From assembly GCF_042945595.1 (NCBI RefSeq), contig NZ_CP168493.1:124001-188000 (forward strand): DNA of 64,000 nucleotides, in the 5' to 3' direction. The first letter of the stretch is position 1. Every line of letters begins with the position of its first letter. Positions 43,552 through 52,205 of the stretch are shown piece by piece. The notes beneath the pieces are model-generated. The model made no database searches. It saw only the letters and a list, made by a program, of their open reading frames with translations, and was not told the DNA's origin. Origin of the DNA: Psychrobacillus sp042945595. Its GTDB lineage: Bacteria; Bacillota; Bacilli; Bacillales_A; Planococcaceae. Position numbers and translations under genes: made by a program.

Positions 43552-44391
43552 GTGAAAGTTCATTACTTAACAATCGGAGAAGTAGCCAAACTAAGTAACT
43601 TATCCATTCAAACATTACGCTACTATGATCGAATCGATTTGTTTAAGCCGATTGAAATTGATCCCAAGAATAAGTATAGATATTATCAAAATACCCAATT
43701 ATATTATTTAGACATTATTAAATCTTTAAAGTATCTTGGCCTCTCATTGGACGAGGTTAAATCGGTACTCACGTTGAAACCAGAAGAATTAGTCGCTTAT
43801 CTCGCCGATCAAGAGAATAGAATTGATCAAGAATTCCAAAGACTGCTCGAAACGAAAGAAGTGCTACAACGGAAAAAAGAACAAATTCAAACGTTCGTTT
43901 TAGAATCGAACAAAATGACCGTTTGTATAAAAAAAATGCCAGTACAAAAAATAGTGAAAATAAAAACCTCGAATATAAGTGTTCATGATATACCAAACAA
44001 GGAATATGGCCTTATAAGTAAAGTGCTGGAAGACGAGGGAAGCGTTTTTGATACATTGTATGGGGGAGCATATAGTTTAAAAAGATATAGCTCCATGGAT
44101 GATATTAATTATGATTATTTATTTACACATACTGTGAAAGATAGTAAACCTAATTTGAATTTCGAGGAAGTAGAAATCACTTCATTGCCAGCGGGAAATT
44201 ATCTTAGTATCACATTTGCCTTAAGGGATGATGCATACCAAGCTTGTTACAACAAATTGATGGATTATTTGGAGCATCATCATATGAATGCGGTGCCGAT
44301 CGTGTACGATATTTGGATGCCAATAAATTCTACAGCTTCCAAAGAGGATGAATTTTTAGTTGAGCTCAAAATACAAATTCAAGCTACTTGA
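43552..44391 (+). CDS. MerR-family regulator (BmrR/BltR type)
   Basis: Transcription activator of 279 residues. The N-terminal winged helix (LTIGEVAKLSNLSIQTLRYYDRIDLFKPIEIDPKNKYRYY) and the coiled-coil linker are typical MerR; the C-terminal ~150 residues form a GyrI-like effector domain that binds drug-like cations in BmrR. It starts at GTG after AAAAGGAG. The MerR-type promoter for the following efflux gene overlaps its stop codon, so it most likely activates that transporter. Confidence 0.9.
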   Translation: MKVHYLTIGEVAKLSNLSIQTLRYYDRIDLFKPIEIDPKNKYRYYQNTQLYYLDIIKSLKYLGLSLDEVKSVLTLKPEELVAYLADQENRIDQEFQRLLETKEVLQRKKEQIQTFVLESNKMTVCIKKMPVQKIVKIKTSNISVHDIPNKEYGLISKVLEDEGSVFDTLYGGAYSLKRYSSMDDINYDYLFTHTVKDSKPNLNFEEVEITSLPAGNYLSITFALRDDAYQACYNKLMDYLEHHHMNAVPIVYDIWMPINSTASKEDEFLVELKIQIQAT

Positions 44392-44418
44392 CCCTATAGT
44401 CACTATAGGGTTTATTTT
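44388..44418 (+). promoter_or_regulatory. MerR-type promoter/operator of the efflux gene
   Basis: TTGACC (44388-44393) and TATTTT (44413-44418) are separated by 19 bp, the long spacing that MerR activators need. The spacer holds the exact dyad ACCCTATAG-TCA-CTATAGGGT. The B. subtilis bmr promoter has the same design. The -35 overlaps the merR stop codon. The dyad could also act as a hairpin between the two genes. Confidence 0.7.
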
Positions 44419-44464
44419 TATAAACAGACAGACATACTTTAGCTGAATAATAAGGAGCATGAAA

Positions 44465-45643
44465 ATGGATAGTCAAAAAAGTGGTTTGAACAATACAATA
44501 TATTTAGTGCTAGTGAATTTATTTGTTGTATTTTTAGGGATAGGATTAGTTATTCCCGTTTTCCCTACATTGATGAGGGAAATGCACTTAGAAGGTTCTT
44601 CAGTTGGTTACTTAATGGCAGCTTTTGCGTTCATTCAATTATTAGTATCGCCTATAGCTGGAAAATGGGTTGACTCGTTTGGACGAAAAAAAATGATTGT
44701 TATAGGTATGCTTCTTTTTGGTGTGTCGGAAATGCTTTTTGCTCTGGGACAAGATGTGAAGATGCTTTATCTTTCTCGAATGTTAGGGGGCGTTAGCGCA
44801 GCATTCATTATGCCTGCAGTGACAGCCTTTGTGGCAGATATTACTTCATTAAGGGAACGACCGAAAGCGATGGGCTATGTTGCAGCTGCTATTAGCACAG
44901 GGTTTATCATAGGCCCTGGAATTGGTGGGTTTTTGGCTGAACATGGAACAAGATTACCTTTCTTTTTTGCAGCAGTTTTAGGTTTTTTAGGATCTATTTT
45001 TTCATTAATTATACTGAAAGAGCCAAAAAGACCAGAAAGAGCAGAGAAGGAAACAGATAAACGAGTAGCAAAATCAGGATTCCGTAAAGTATTGGAACCA
45101 ATTTATTTAATCCCTATGATTATCATACTTGTATCTAGTTTTGGATTAGCAGCTTTCGAAACCGTCTATTCTCTTTTCGTCGATCATAAATTTGCATTTA
45201 CATCAAAAGATATTGCATTAATTATTACAGTTAGCGGAATTTTAGGTGTCATTGCTCAAGTTTTATCTTTTGACCGTGTTGTAGCAAAAATTGGTGAAAT
45301 TAGATTGGTCCAAATTTGTATGGGGGTATCGACCATATTCATATTTGCTATGATTAAAGTGTCAGCGTACTGGTCGATATTAGTGGTGACATTTGTTATT
45401 TTCTTAATGTTTGATATTATACGCCCTGCATTGACAACGTATTTATCTAAAATAGCAGGTAATGAGCAAGGGTTTGTAGGTGGTTTAAACTCCACATTTA
45501 CGAGTGTAGGAAATATTATAGGTCCTAGTATTGCAGGGGTTTTGTTTGACGTGAATATCGATTATCCTTACGTCCTAGCAATGTTTGTACTTGCACTGAG
45601 CTTTCTAATCTCTTTATTTTGGAAAGACAAGAAAATCAATTAG
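44465..45643 (+). CDS. MFS multidrug efflux transporter (Bmr/Blt/NorA-like)
   Basis: Twelve-helix MFS exporter of 392 residues. GKWVDSFGRKKMIVIGML is the loop 2-3 signature and MGYVAAAISTGFIIGPGIGG the motif C of drug:H+ antiporters. The preceding MerR regulator and its promoter make an inducible multidrug pump likely; natural substrates are unknown. ATG at 44465 is preferred over 44459 because AAGGAG is then 7 nt upstream. YueD follows after 14 bp. Confidence 0.9.
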   Translation: MDSQKSGLNNTIYLVLVNLFVVFLGIGLVIPVFPTLMREMHLEGSSVGYLMAAFAFIQLLVSPIAGKWVDSFGRKKMIVIGMLLFGVSEMLFALGQDVKMLYLSRMLGGVSAAFIMPAVTAFVADITSLRERPKAMGYVAAAISTGFIIGPGIGGFLAEHGTRLPFFFAAVLGFLGSIFSLIILKEPKRPERAEKETDKRVAKSGFRKVLEPIYLIPMIIILVSSFGLAAFETVYSLFVDHKFAFTSKDIALIITVSGILGVIAQVLSFDRVVAKIGEIRLVQICMGVSTIFIFAMIKVSAYWSILVVTFVIFLMFDIIRPALTTYLSKIAGNEQGFVGGLNSTFTSVGNIIGPSIAGVLFDVNIDYPYVLAMFVLALSFLISLFWKDKKIN

Positions 45644-45657
45644 GGATGGATGAAAAA

Positions 45658-46389
45658 ATGAAGACGTATATTATTACTGGAACGACGAGTGGAATAGGTT
45701 TGGAGTTAGTGAATCAATTATTAGAGGCTGGACATACTGTTTATGGGATTGCCCGTAAAGAAAATGATATAGAGCATCGGCACTATCATCATGTTTTATT
45801 AGATTTAACAGAAACATCTAAGCTAGCTGACACGGTGAAGGAAATAATAAACGAGGCATCTCCAGAAGTAAGTTCTTTTACTCTCATTAATAACGCGGGG
45901 ACAATTGAGCCTATTGGAATGGCTGGAGAAATAGATGGTGATTTAATTGCGAAAAGTATTGCTGTTAATTTGACAGCACCGATGGTATTAACAGGTGCTT
46001 TTGTTAAAGCGTTAGCAGAAAAAGAGATGCCGAAAAAAGTTGTTCAAATATCATCTGGAGCTGGTCGAAACGCACTAGATGGTTGGAGCAGTTATTGTGC
46101 TGGAAAAGCAGGACTAGATAGATTTACAGAAGCGGTAAACTTAGAAGAATCGAACAAACCTAACGGAGTGCGATTAGTATCGATTGCACCAGGAATTATT
46201 GATACAAACATGCAACAGACGATTCGCCAATCGTCCACAAGTGCATTTCCGTCAGTAGAACGTTTTAAAGAATACAAAGCATCTGGTCAGCTCAGCAATG
46301 CAAAAGACGTAGCAGAAAAGTTAATCGGGTTTATCGAAAGTGATCAATTTTACAAAGTAGAAGTTCTAACTGATCTGCGCAATTTATAA
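45658..46389 (+). CDS. Short-chain dehydrogenase, YueD-like (benzil reductase type)
   Basis: NAD(P)H-dependent oxidoreductase of 243 residues, the same length as B. subtilis YueD. TGTTSGIG is the nucleotide loop, NNAGTIEPIG the stabilising strand, and Ser (ISSGAGR), Tyr and Lys (YCAGKAG) the catalytic triad. I start at 45658 (AGGGATGG 8 nt upstream). It follows the efflux gene closely and may be co-induced; reduction of a toxic ketone is then plausible. Confidence 0.85.
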   Translation: MKTYIITGTTSGIGLELVNQLLEAGHTVYGIARKENDIEHRHYHHVLLDLTETSKLADTVKEIINEASPEVSSFTLINNAGTIEPIGMAGEIDGDLIAKSIAVNLTAPMVLTGAFVKALAEKEMPKKVVQISSGAGRNALDGWSSYCAGKAGLDRFTEAVNLEESNKPNGVRLVSIAPGIIDTNMQQTIRQSSTSAFPSVERFKEYKASGQLSNAKDVAEKLIGFIESDQFYKVEVLTDLRNL

Positions 46390-46468
46390 GATCTAGTCAT
46401 TTTGTCTTTTCACCAAAATCCGATACAATAGTACATAGAGTATTTGATAGTGAAATGGAGGACTCGTT

Positions 46469-47293
46469 GTGCGTGAAGTAACAGCTTTACAAAAAGAAGC
46501 AATGGACATGCTTAAAAAAACAAGTAGAACTTTTTATATTCCAATCACTTTTTTAGAACCGAAACTAAAAAAGGCGGTTGCTTCTGCTTATTTATGCATG
46601 CGTGCAATAGATGAAATAGAGGATCACGAAGCATTAGGATCTCAAGAGAAACAACAGTTACTGCTTGCGACTAGTAAAATGCTTGTAACTACCGAATTTG
46701 ATACGAAAGAATATGAACAACTTGTGGAGCCATTTAAAGAAATACTGCCAGAGGTTTCGCTCAGATTGGGAGATTGGCTTGCCATTTGCCCAACCGATCT
46801 AGTAGAGAAAGTAAAAGAATCTACAAGTGAAATGGCTGAAGGAATGGCCAATTGGGTAGAGAAAAACTGGCAAGTGAAAACGAAAGAAGATCTCGATGAG
46901 TATACCTATTATGTAGCAGGCCTTGTGGGAGTGATGCTTTCTGATTTATGGAAGTGGAATTCCGACATTGACACAGACCGTGACCTTGCGATTGCATACG
47001 GACGGGGTCTTCAAGCGGTAAATATTTTGCGAAATAAAGACGAAGATAGCGAACGAGGCGTACAGTTCTTTCCAGAAGGATGGACTCGTGAAGATATGTT
47101 CCACTATGCAGAAGGCAATTTAGCGAAAGCAGACGAATACATCAAGAGTATCAATCGCAAAAGTATCGTACTATTTTGCAAGCTACCACTTGCACTTGCG
47201 CACAAAACATTAAAAGCGTTGAAGAGCGGAAAAGAAAAAATGACTCGTGCTGAAGTTGAAGCTACTGTGGAAGAAGTACAGGCAGAGGTTTAA
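46469..47293 (+). CDS. Squalene/phytoene synthase-family protein (YisP-like)
   Basis: A 274-residue all-helical protein of the trans-isoprenyl synthase head-to-head family. The first Asp motif is intact (YLCMRAIDEIEDH), while the second reads NILRNKDEDSERG, with Asn-Lys where squalene and phytoene synthases have Asp-Val/Ile. Such loss is reported for B. subtilis YisP, which acts as a farnesyl-diphosphate phosphatase involved in biofilm formation, so phosphatase activity is the better guess. GTG start, GGAGGA upstream. No other isoprenoid gene is near. Confidence 0.8.
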   Translation: MREVTALQKEAMDMLKKTSRTFYIPITFLEPKLKKAVASAYLCMRAIDEIEDHEALGSQEKQQLLLATSKMLVTTEFDTKEYEQLVEPFKEILPEVSLRLGDWLAICPTDLVEKVKESTSEMAEGMANWVEKNWQVKTKEDLDEYTYYVAGLVGVMLSDLWKWNSDIDTDRDLAIAYGRGLQAVNILRNKDEDSERGVQFFPEGWTREDMFHYAEGNLAKADEYIKSINRKSIVLFCKLPLALAHKTLKALKSGKEKMTRAEVEATVEEVQAEV

Positions 47294-47300
47294 TAAATGT

Positions 47301-47330
47301 GACTATCCAACATGGGGTAGTCTCTTTTTT
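47301..47330 (+). terminator. Terminator of the YisP-like gene
   Basis: GACTATCC/GGGTAGTC stem with a 6-nt loop and a T-rich tail. Confidence 0.8.
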
Positions 47331-47348
47331 CGATATCAACAAACAATT

Positions 47349-47367
47349 GATATTGATAATCATTACT
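47349..47367. promoter_or_regulatory. Fur box before ferritin
   Basis: GATATTGATAATCATTACT matches the 19-bp Fur consensus (GATAATGATAATCATTATC) in 16 positions. It lies 96 bp upstream of the ferritin start. Fur would link ferritin expression to iron supply. Confidence 0.8.
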
Positions 47368-47462
47368 AGTTATTGATTGTATTAAAAAAGATTGTAGAAG
47401 TATACTTATATAAGTAGGTGAATATATGCACCTTTAGTACTTTCTAAAACAGGAGGAATATC

Positions 47463-47972
47463 ATGATGTTATCTGAAAAATTACATGAAGCATTGAATGA
47501 TCAAATGAACTTTGAATTTTATTCTGCACATGCATATCTTGCAATAGCCGCATACTGCACAGAAGAGGCGTATGATGGCTTTGCTAATTTCTTTTTAGTA
47601 CAAGCTGAAGAAGAGCGATTCCATGCAATGAAGTTTTATAACTTTCTAAGTGATTTAGGATACAGAGCAACAATTGCGGGTTTCGAACGTCCACATAATG
47701 AATTTGCTTCTATTTTAGATGCGTTTGAATCAGCATTAAGACATGAAAAAGAAGTAACACATCGCATTTACTACTTATCTGATATCGCATTAGATGAGCG
47801 TGAGCATGCAACGATGGCATTTTTAAAATGGTTTATCGACGAACAAGTAGAAGAAGAATCAACATTTGATACGTTAATTAATAAAATCAAGCGCATCGAA
47901 AAAGATTCTAATGCAATATTTATGCTAGATTCTGAGCTATCATCACGTACATTTACTCCAGACGAAGCTTAA
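47463..47972 (+). CDS. Ferritin (non-haem, Ftn type)
   Basis: Iron-storage protein of 169 residues forming 24-subunit shells. The ferroxidase ligands are visible in NFEFYSAHAYLAI, QAEEERFHAMKF and in the second helix pair (LDEREHATMAFLKWFIDEQVEEE). Length and helix pattern are normal for bacterial ferritins rather than Dps. RBS GGAGG precedes the ATG. A Fur box lies upstream. Confidence 0.93.
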   Translation: MMLSEKLHEALNDQMNFEFYSAHAYLAIAAYCTEEAYDGFANFFLVQAEEERFHAMKFYNFLSDLGYRATIAGFERPHNEFASILDAFESALRHEKEVTHRIYYLSDIALDEREHATMAFLKWFIDEQVEEESTFDTLINKIKRIEKDSNAIFMLDSELSSRTFTPDEA

Positions 47973-48028
47973 ATGACAAGACCTACTATGTTACATAATG
48001 ATTAAACAAGAGATTAAGTAAAATAAAT

Positions 48029-48067
48029 AATCCCAAGAAGAATGTGTTATTCTTCTTGGGATTTTTT
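48029..48067 (+). terminator. Terminator of ferritin
   Basis: Perfect 15-bp stem AATCCCAAGAAGAAT/ATTCTTCTTGGGATT, GTGTT loop, then T4. Confidence 0.93.
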
Positions 48068-48162
48068 GCTTTTGTGTTAAGTTAGCTGTACTTTAGTGGT
48101 TATTTTTTGTTAATCAACATGTATGAAATAGACGATAGCACTTAGTGATTATTGAATAAAAT

Positions 48163-48215
48163 GTGTTAACCAAAAATAAAAAAGTGTTTACACAAATAAA
48201 ATTGCAAGCTATGAT
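48163..48215 (+). promoter_or_regulatory. BirA-type operator and promoter of the bioY operon
   Basis: GTGTTAAC (48163-48170) and GTTTACAC (48186-48193) form an inverted repeat with 7 of 8 matches and a 15-bp spacer, the layout of Firmicute BirA boxes (TTGTTAAC...GTTTACAA). The right half contains the -35 TTTACA (48187-48192); after a 17-bp spacer comes TATGAT (48210-48215). Biotin-loaded BirA would block this promoter. Confidence 0.8.
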
Positions 48216-48276
48216 AAATCTAATACATAGATGTCGACTTCTAGTAGAAATTTTTCATAACAACGGAGGAAATAAG

Positions 48277-48828
48277 ATGACAACAAAAGAGATGGTATAT
48301 GCTGCATTATTCGCTGCGTTAATAGGAGTACTGGGCATGATTCCACCAATTCCACTTGGCTTTATCCCAGTCCCAATAACTGCACAAACACTAGGCGTCA
48401 TGCTAGCAGGATGCTTTTTAGGAAAGAAAACTGGCGCACTTAGCTTGGTTTTATTTATCGTATTAGTTGCTTTGGGTTTACCATTATTATCAGGTGGACG
48501 TGGTGGTCTATCTGTATTGGTAGGACCATCTGCGGGTTACATTTTAAGCTGGCCAATTGCCGCATTTTTTATCGGATTTGCAATTGAAAAAGTATGGTCA
48601 TCGTTAAAAGTATGGAAAGTGATCGTCATCAATTTTATTTTTGGTGTTGTACTTGTTAGTTTAATTGGTGCGCCAATAATGGCACTCATCACTCATACTT
48701 CAATCTGGGCTGGACTTGTAGGTGCAACGGCATTTTTACCAGGAGATCTAATTAAAGCAATTATTGTGGCTGTTATTGCTATACAACTAAAAGCTGTTAG
48801 TCCGATTGAACAGAAACTGAACAATTAA
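48277..48828 (+). CDS. bioY: Biotin transporter substrate-binding subunit BioY
   Basis: S-component of an ECF biotin importer, 183 residues, six helices. The conserved GGRGGLSVLVGPSAGYILSWP and the N-terminal PIPLGFIPVPITAQTLGVMLAG are diagnostic. ATG at 48277 has GGAGG 7 nt upstream; the earlier frame from 48163 runs through the promoter. It is the first gene of a long operon that ends with its own ECF module, so biotin import should be complete within this unit. Controlled by the BirA site. Confidence 0.95.
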   Translation: MTTKEMVYAALFAALIGVLGMIPPIPLGFIPVPITAQTLGVMLAGCFLGKKTGALSLVLFIVLVALGLPLLSGGRGGLSVLVGPSAGYILSWPIAAFFIGFAIEKVWSSLKVWKVIVINFIFGVVLVSLIGAPIMALITHTSIWAGLVGATAFLPGDLIKAIIVAVIAIQLKAVSPIEQKLNN

Positions 48829-48861
48829 TAGATAGAATGATGAAATAGGTGTGAGGAAGAG

Positions 48862-50343
48862 ATGAATCTAGCAGAATCAATAGTACGATATGCAACAGAG
48901 CAGCCGGACAAAATTGCCTTAACAGATGGCCAAGATTGTCGTACCTATTCGGAATTAGTAATGGCAATGAAAAAAATTGCGCATGGTTTGCAAAAAAATG
49001 GACTCGTGCATGAAAAAATTGCGATATTATCAACGAATCGCATGGAATTTGTAGAAGTTTTTTTAGGTGCCATTTATGCTGGATGTATTCCCATTCCTCT
49101 TGATCCTAAATGGAGTGAAAATGAAGTAAGCGCTATTTTACAGCTATGTCAACCAAAAATGATTTTTTCAGAGCCTGTATTTGCAATAAATCTAACTTCG
49201 CAGGATAGTGAGATTCAATTGCTAACCTTTACAGCGGAAGAAACAGGGTCCTATGACAACTGGTTAGCTCGTTTATTGCCAATTGCAGAAATGGATAACA
49301 CGAACGAATTACTATTTATCGGCTTTACCTCAGGCACAACAGGCATACCAAAAGGGTATATGCGTACACATTTGTCGTGGATTAAAAGCTTTGAAGCGAC
49401 GAATGAGGCATTCCAATTTGATAATATGGAACATATTTTGGCACCAGGTCCGTTCGTACAGTCCTTATCATTATTTGCTTTAATGCAGAGCTTGTATTTT
49501 GGTGCTACATTTCATATCGTACATAAATTTAATCCTCAAGAGGTATTAACGCTTTGCAAACAGAATCCAGATGCAATTTTGTTTGTAGTTCCAACGATGA
49601 TTGAATCGATGATGCAACAGGCTGTCCCAGAGCAAACGCAAATTCAAGCGTTAATCAGTTCCGGTGCCAAATGGTCGACGGAATCGAAGAAAAGAGCTAA
49701 GGAGATATTTGGAGAGGCAAATTTATATGAATTTTATGGCTCATCGGAAGCGAGTTATATCAGTTATTTGGATGTCTTTGCAGAAAACAAATACAATTCC
49801 GTAGGCAAACCTTTTTCAGGCGTTCAGGTATCCATTCGCGATGAGCATTTTCAGGAAGTACCTATTGGAACAATTGGGCAGCTTTACATTCGAAGTGATT
49901 TGATGTTTTCAGGCTATCATCATTTACCTGAGGAAACGATGGCGACTTTCCAAGAAGGCTGGCTCATTCTTGGAGATTATATGTATATGGATGAGGATGG
50001 CTACTTGTATTTAGCGGGTCGAGCGAAAAATATGCTTGTATCTGGTGGTCTGAACATTTTTCCAGAAGAAGTAGAATCTATACTCCTGCAGCTTTCAGCT
50101 ATTCAAGAAGTGATGGTGCTTGGGGTTCCCGATGCATACTGGGGAGAACGGGTAGCAGCCCTTGTAAAATGGAATGGACAACAACGTTTAACGATAAAAG
50201 AAATAAAAGATTATTGTCGTCAGCACTTAGCAAGTTATAAAGCGCCTAAGCAACTCATAACGGTGGATCACTTTATCTATACTAGCAACGGGAAAATGGC
50301 ACGACAAGCGATGAAAGATTATGTGGGGAAGGTGAAAGTATGA
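48862..50343 (+). CDS. yhfT: Acyl-CoA ligase (YhfT-like)
   Basis: AMP-forming ligase of 493 residues, activating a carboxylic acid with ATP and CoA. The P-loop signature GFTSGTTGIPKGYM lies at about residues 154-167; EFYGSSEASYI and the C-terminal GDYMYMDEDGYLYLAGRAKNMLVSGGLNIFPEEVE with catalytic Lys region (SNGKMARQAM) are intact. B. subtilis yhfT lies with bioY (yhfU) and yhfS in a BirA-controlled unit. An acid such as pimelate or a fatty acid is a reasonable substrate; not proven. Its stop overlaps the next start by 4 bp. Confidence 0.9.
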   Translation: MNLAESIVRYATEQPDKIALTDGQDCRTYSELVMAMKKIAHGLQKNGLVHEKIAILSTNRMEFVEVFLGAIYAGCIPIPLDPKWSENEVSAILQLCQPKMIFSEPVFAINLTSQDSEIQLLTFTAEETGSYDNWLARLLPIAEMDNTNELLFIGFTSGTTGIPKGYMRTHLSWIKSFEATNEAFQFDNMEHILAPGPFVQSLSLFALMQSLYFGATFHIVHKFNPQEVLTLCKQNPDAILFVVPTMIESMMQQAVPEQTQIQALISSGAKWSTESKKRAKEIFGEANLYEFYGSSEASYISYLDVFAENKYNSVGKPFSGVQVSIRDEHFQEVPIGTIGQLYIRSDLMFSGYHHLPEETMATFQEGWLILGDYMYMDEDGYLYLAGRAKNMLVSGGLNIFPEEVESILLQLSAIQEVMVLGVPDAYWGERVAALVKWNGQQRLTIKEIKDYCRQHLASYKAPKQLITVDHFIYTSNGKMARQAMKDYVGKVKV

Positions 50344-51491
50344 CAGAGGCTGTGATTGTCATGGCTAAACGCACGCCGATAGGAAAGCTAGGCGGCATAT
50401 TAAGCACACTTGAGCCGGAGAAATTACTAGCGCCACTAATTCAACATATTGTAACGGAAACGAATTTGCCAAAGGACATAATCGATGATGTAATCATTGG
50501 CAATGTAGTTGGTCCAGGAGGCAATATTGCGCGAGTTTCAGCTTTAGAGGCAGGTCTTCCTGTCACGGTACCTGGCGTTACGATCGATCGGCAATGTGGA
50601 TCTGGTTTAGAGGCAATCAATATAGCAGCAAGATTAATTCAAAGTGGTGCTGGGGAGGTTTATTTAGCTGGTGGTGTCGAAAGTACGAGCCGTGCACCTT
50701 GGAAAATGGCTAAGCCGCAAACCTTAATGGGAGTTCCTGAATTATATACACGTGCTCATTTCACACCAAGCACTTACGGTGATCCAGATATGGGTATTGC
50801 CGCTGAGAATGTCGCTAAAAAATGTGCTATTACGAGAGAAGAACAGGATCGATTTTCCTTGGAAAGCCATCAAAAAGCCATTCACTCTCAGCGAACTGGA
50901 CGGTTTGAGCAAGAGATTGTGCCTCTTCAAGTTAAGGGAAAATGGATTACAGAAGATGAATGCCCAAGAGTCAATACGAGTATGGAAAAGTTGTCAAAAC
51001 TTCCGCCTGTTTTTCAGGAACATGGCACCGTCACTGCAGGGAATGCATGTCCACTCAATGATGGTGCTGCTCTTGTATTAATGATGTCACTTGAAAAATG
51101 TCGAGAGTTAAAGCTCAAGCCTATTTTGCGAGTAGTAGACGCTCAGGCAGCGGGTGTAGATCCAAATTATTTAGGTATCGGCCCCATTCCAGCTGTACAA
51201 AAGGTGCTGAGCCGTCAGCAACTGACTGTAGATGATATTGACCTAGTGGAGTTTAATGAAGCTTTTGCTTCACAAGTGTTAGCCTCCCTTAAGGAGCTTC
51301 AAATTCCACTACATAAAGTGAACCGCGGTGGCGGTGCACTAGCTATTGGCCATCCATTTGGTGCATCGGGTGCCATCTTAATGACTCGTCTATGTGCTGA
51401 GATGTTACATCAACCATATAAAAAGGGCATTGCTACACTCGGTATTGGTGGAGGCATAGGTCTCGCAACGCTTGTGGAGTCAGTCGAATGA
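50340..51491 (+). CDS. yhfS: Thiolase-like protein (YhfS-like), second catalytic Cys replaced
   Basis: A 383-residue member of the acetyl-CoA acetyltransferase superfamily. The nucleophile is present (DRQCGSGLEAI, Cys86) and so is the His of GGGALAIGHPFGASG (His338). The usual base Cys of CIGGGxG is Gly368 (TLGIGGGIG). In this family that Cys activates acetyl-CoA, so normal thiolytic/Claisen chemistry may be altered and a ketosynthase- or hydrolase-like role is possible. Part of the BirA-controlled operon; overlaps the neighbouring genes on both sides by 4 bp. Confidence 0.88.
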   Translation: MTEAVIVMAKRTPIGKLGGILSTLEPEKLLAPLIQHIVTETNLPKDIIDDVIIGNVVGPGGNIARVSALEAGLPVTVPGVTIDRQCGSGLEAINIAARLIQSGAGEVYLAGGVESTSRAPWKMAKPQTLMGVPELYTRAHFTPSTYGDPDMGIAAENVAKKCAITREEQDRFSLESHQKAIHSQRTGRFEQEIVPLQVKGKWITEDECPRVNTSMEKLSKLPPVFQEHGTVTAGNACPLNDGAALVLMMSLEKCRELKLKPILRVVDAQAAGVDPNYLGIGPIPAVQKVLSRQQLTVDDIDLVEFNEAFASQVLASLKELQIPLHKVNRGGGALAIGHPFGASGAILMTRLCAEMLHQPYKKGIATLGIGGGIGLATLVESVE

Positions 51492-51871
51492 AAAGTCTAC
51501 ATGAGCAGCTTTACGTGTCCGATGAGTGGATTTCTAGTTATGCTGAAAGTATCGAGTCTCCTGTGCAAACCATCAAAGGCAAGCTGGTTGCACCATCAAC
51601 AATGCCCATTATTTTTTGGCAAGAATTCAATATTCATTGGCTGAAGAAGGATGCACCGTTAATTCATGGGACTCAACAGTTTGCGTACAAGTCTCCCATT
51701 ATTGCAGGAATGACATTAGATTGTGAATTAACCTTAACGAAGGTAGAAAAAAAGGAAGGAAAGCAGGGCATGCTTACTTTTTTAACACATACGCTAGCGT
51801 GCAAATCCGATGGAAACCTTATTGTCACCGCGGAAACCGTATTAATCCAAGTAGGTGATCAGGATGAATAA
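51488..51871 (+). CDS. MaoC-like dehydratase, N-terminal (FAS1-DH) half
   Basis: A 127-residue hot-dog fold protein matching the N-terminal, non-catalytic half of MaoC-type enoyl-CoA hydratases (LVAPSTMPIIFWQEFNIHWLKKDAPLIHGTQQFAYKSPIIAGMTLDCELTLTKVEKKEGKQGMLTFLT). Catalytic Asp/His of the hydratase motif are absent, as expected for a partner subunit. It overlaps thiolase and the next gene by 4 and 8 bp, so it should form a heterodimer with the following protein. Confidence 0.8.
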   Translation: MKSLHEQLYVSDEWISSYAESIESPVQTIKGKLVAPSTMPIIFWQEFNIHWLKKDAPLIHGTQQFAYKSPIIAGMTLDCELTLTKVEKKEGKQGMLTFLTHTLACKSDGNLIVTAETVLIQVGDQDE

Positions 51872-52205
51872 ACTAGTTACTACTGGAGCTATCAAGAGAT
51901 ATGCAGCTATTTCCAAAGATAATGCTGCCATTCATATTGACAATAAAGCTGCAGCAAAGGCAGGATATAATCGCCCAATTGCACATGGCATGTACATCAT
52001 GGGGCTGGCACAATCACTGTATTTAGCAGATCATCCAACTAAATGGATTACAGAATATAAGATGAAATTTCAAAAGCCACTTTTTGTGGATACTGTAGCC
52101 ATTTTTTATTTTGTGTCCAGTGACTGCAATATCGAGGTGACCGTCACAGCAGAAACTGGCGAAGTAATTGCTTTGGGATCTTTTTCAGTAAAGGAGTTGG
52201 GGTAA
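51864..52205 (+). CDS. MaoC-like enoyl-CoA hydratase, catalytic subunit
   Basis: A 113-residue hot-dog protein with the hydratase-2 motif: ISKDNAAIHIDNKAAAKAGYNRPIAHGMYIMGL, with catalytic Asp19 and His24 in the DxxxxH pattern. ATG at 51864 follows AGGTG by 6 nt; the upstream GTG at 51855 is a less likely start. It supplies the dehydratase step ((3R)-hydroxyacyl to enoyl) in a chain-processing cycle with the thiolase and SDR. It shares its last base with the next start. Confidence 0.85.
   Translation: MNKLVTTGAIKRYAAISKDNAAIHIDNKAAAKAGYNRPIAHGMYIMGLAQSLYLADHPTKWITEYKMKFQKPLFVDTVAIFYFVSSDCNIEVTVTAETGEVIALGSFSVKELG

Noticed and set aside
44391..44411. Simple terminator between the MerR and efflux genes
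   Set aside because: The dyad sits exactly between -35 and -10 elements with 19-bp spacing, which fits a MerR operator better; the T run is broken.
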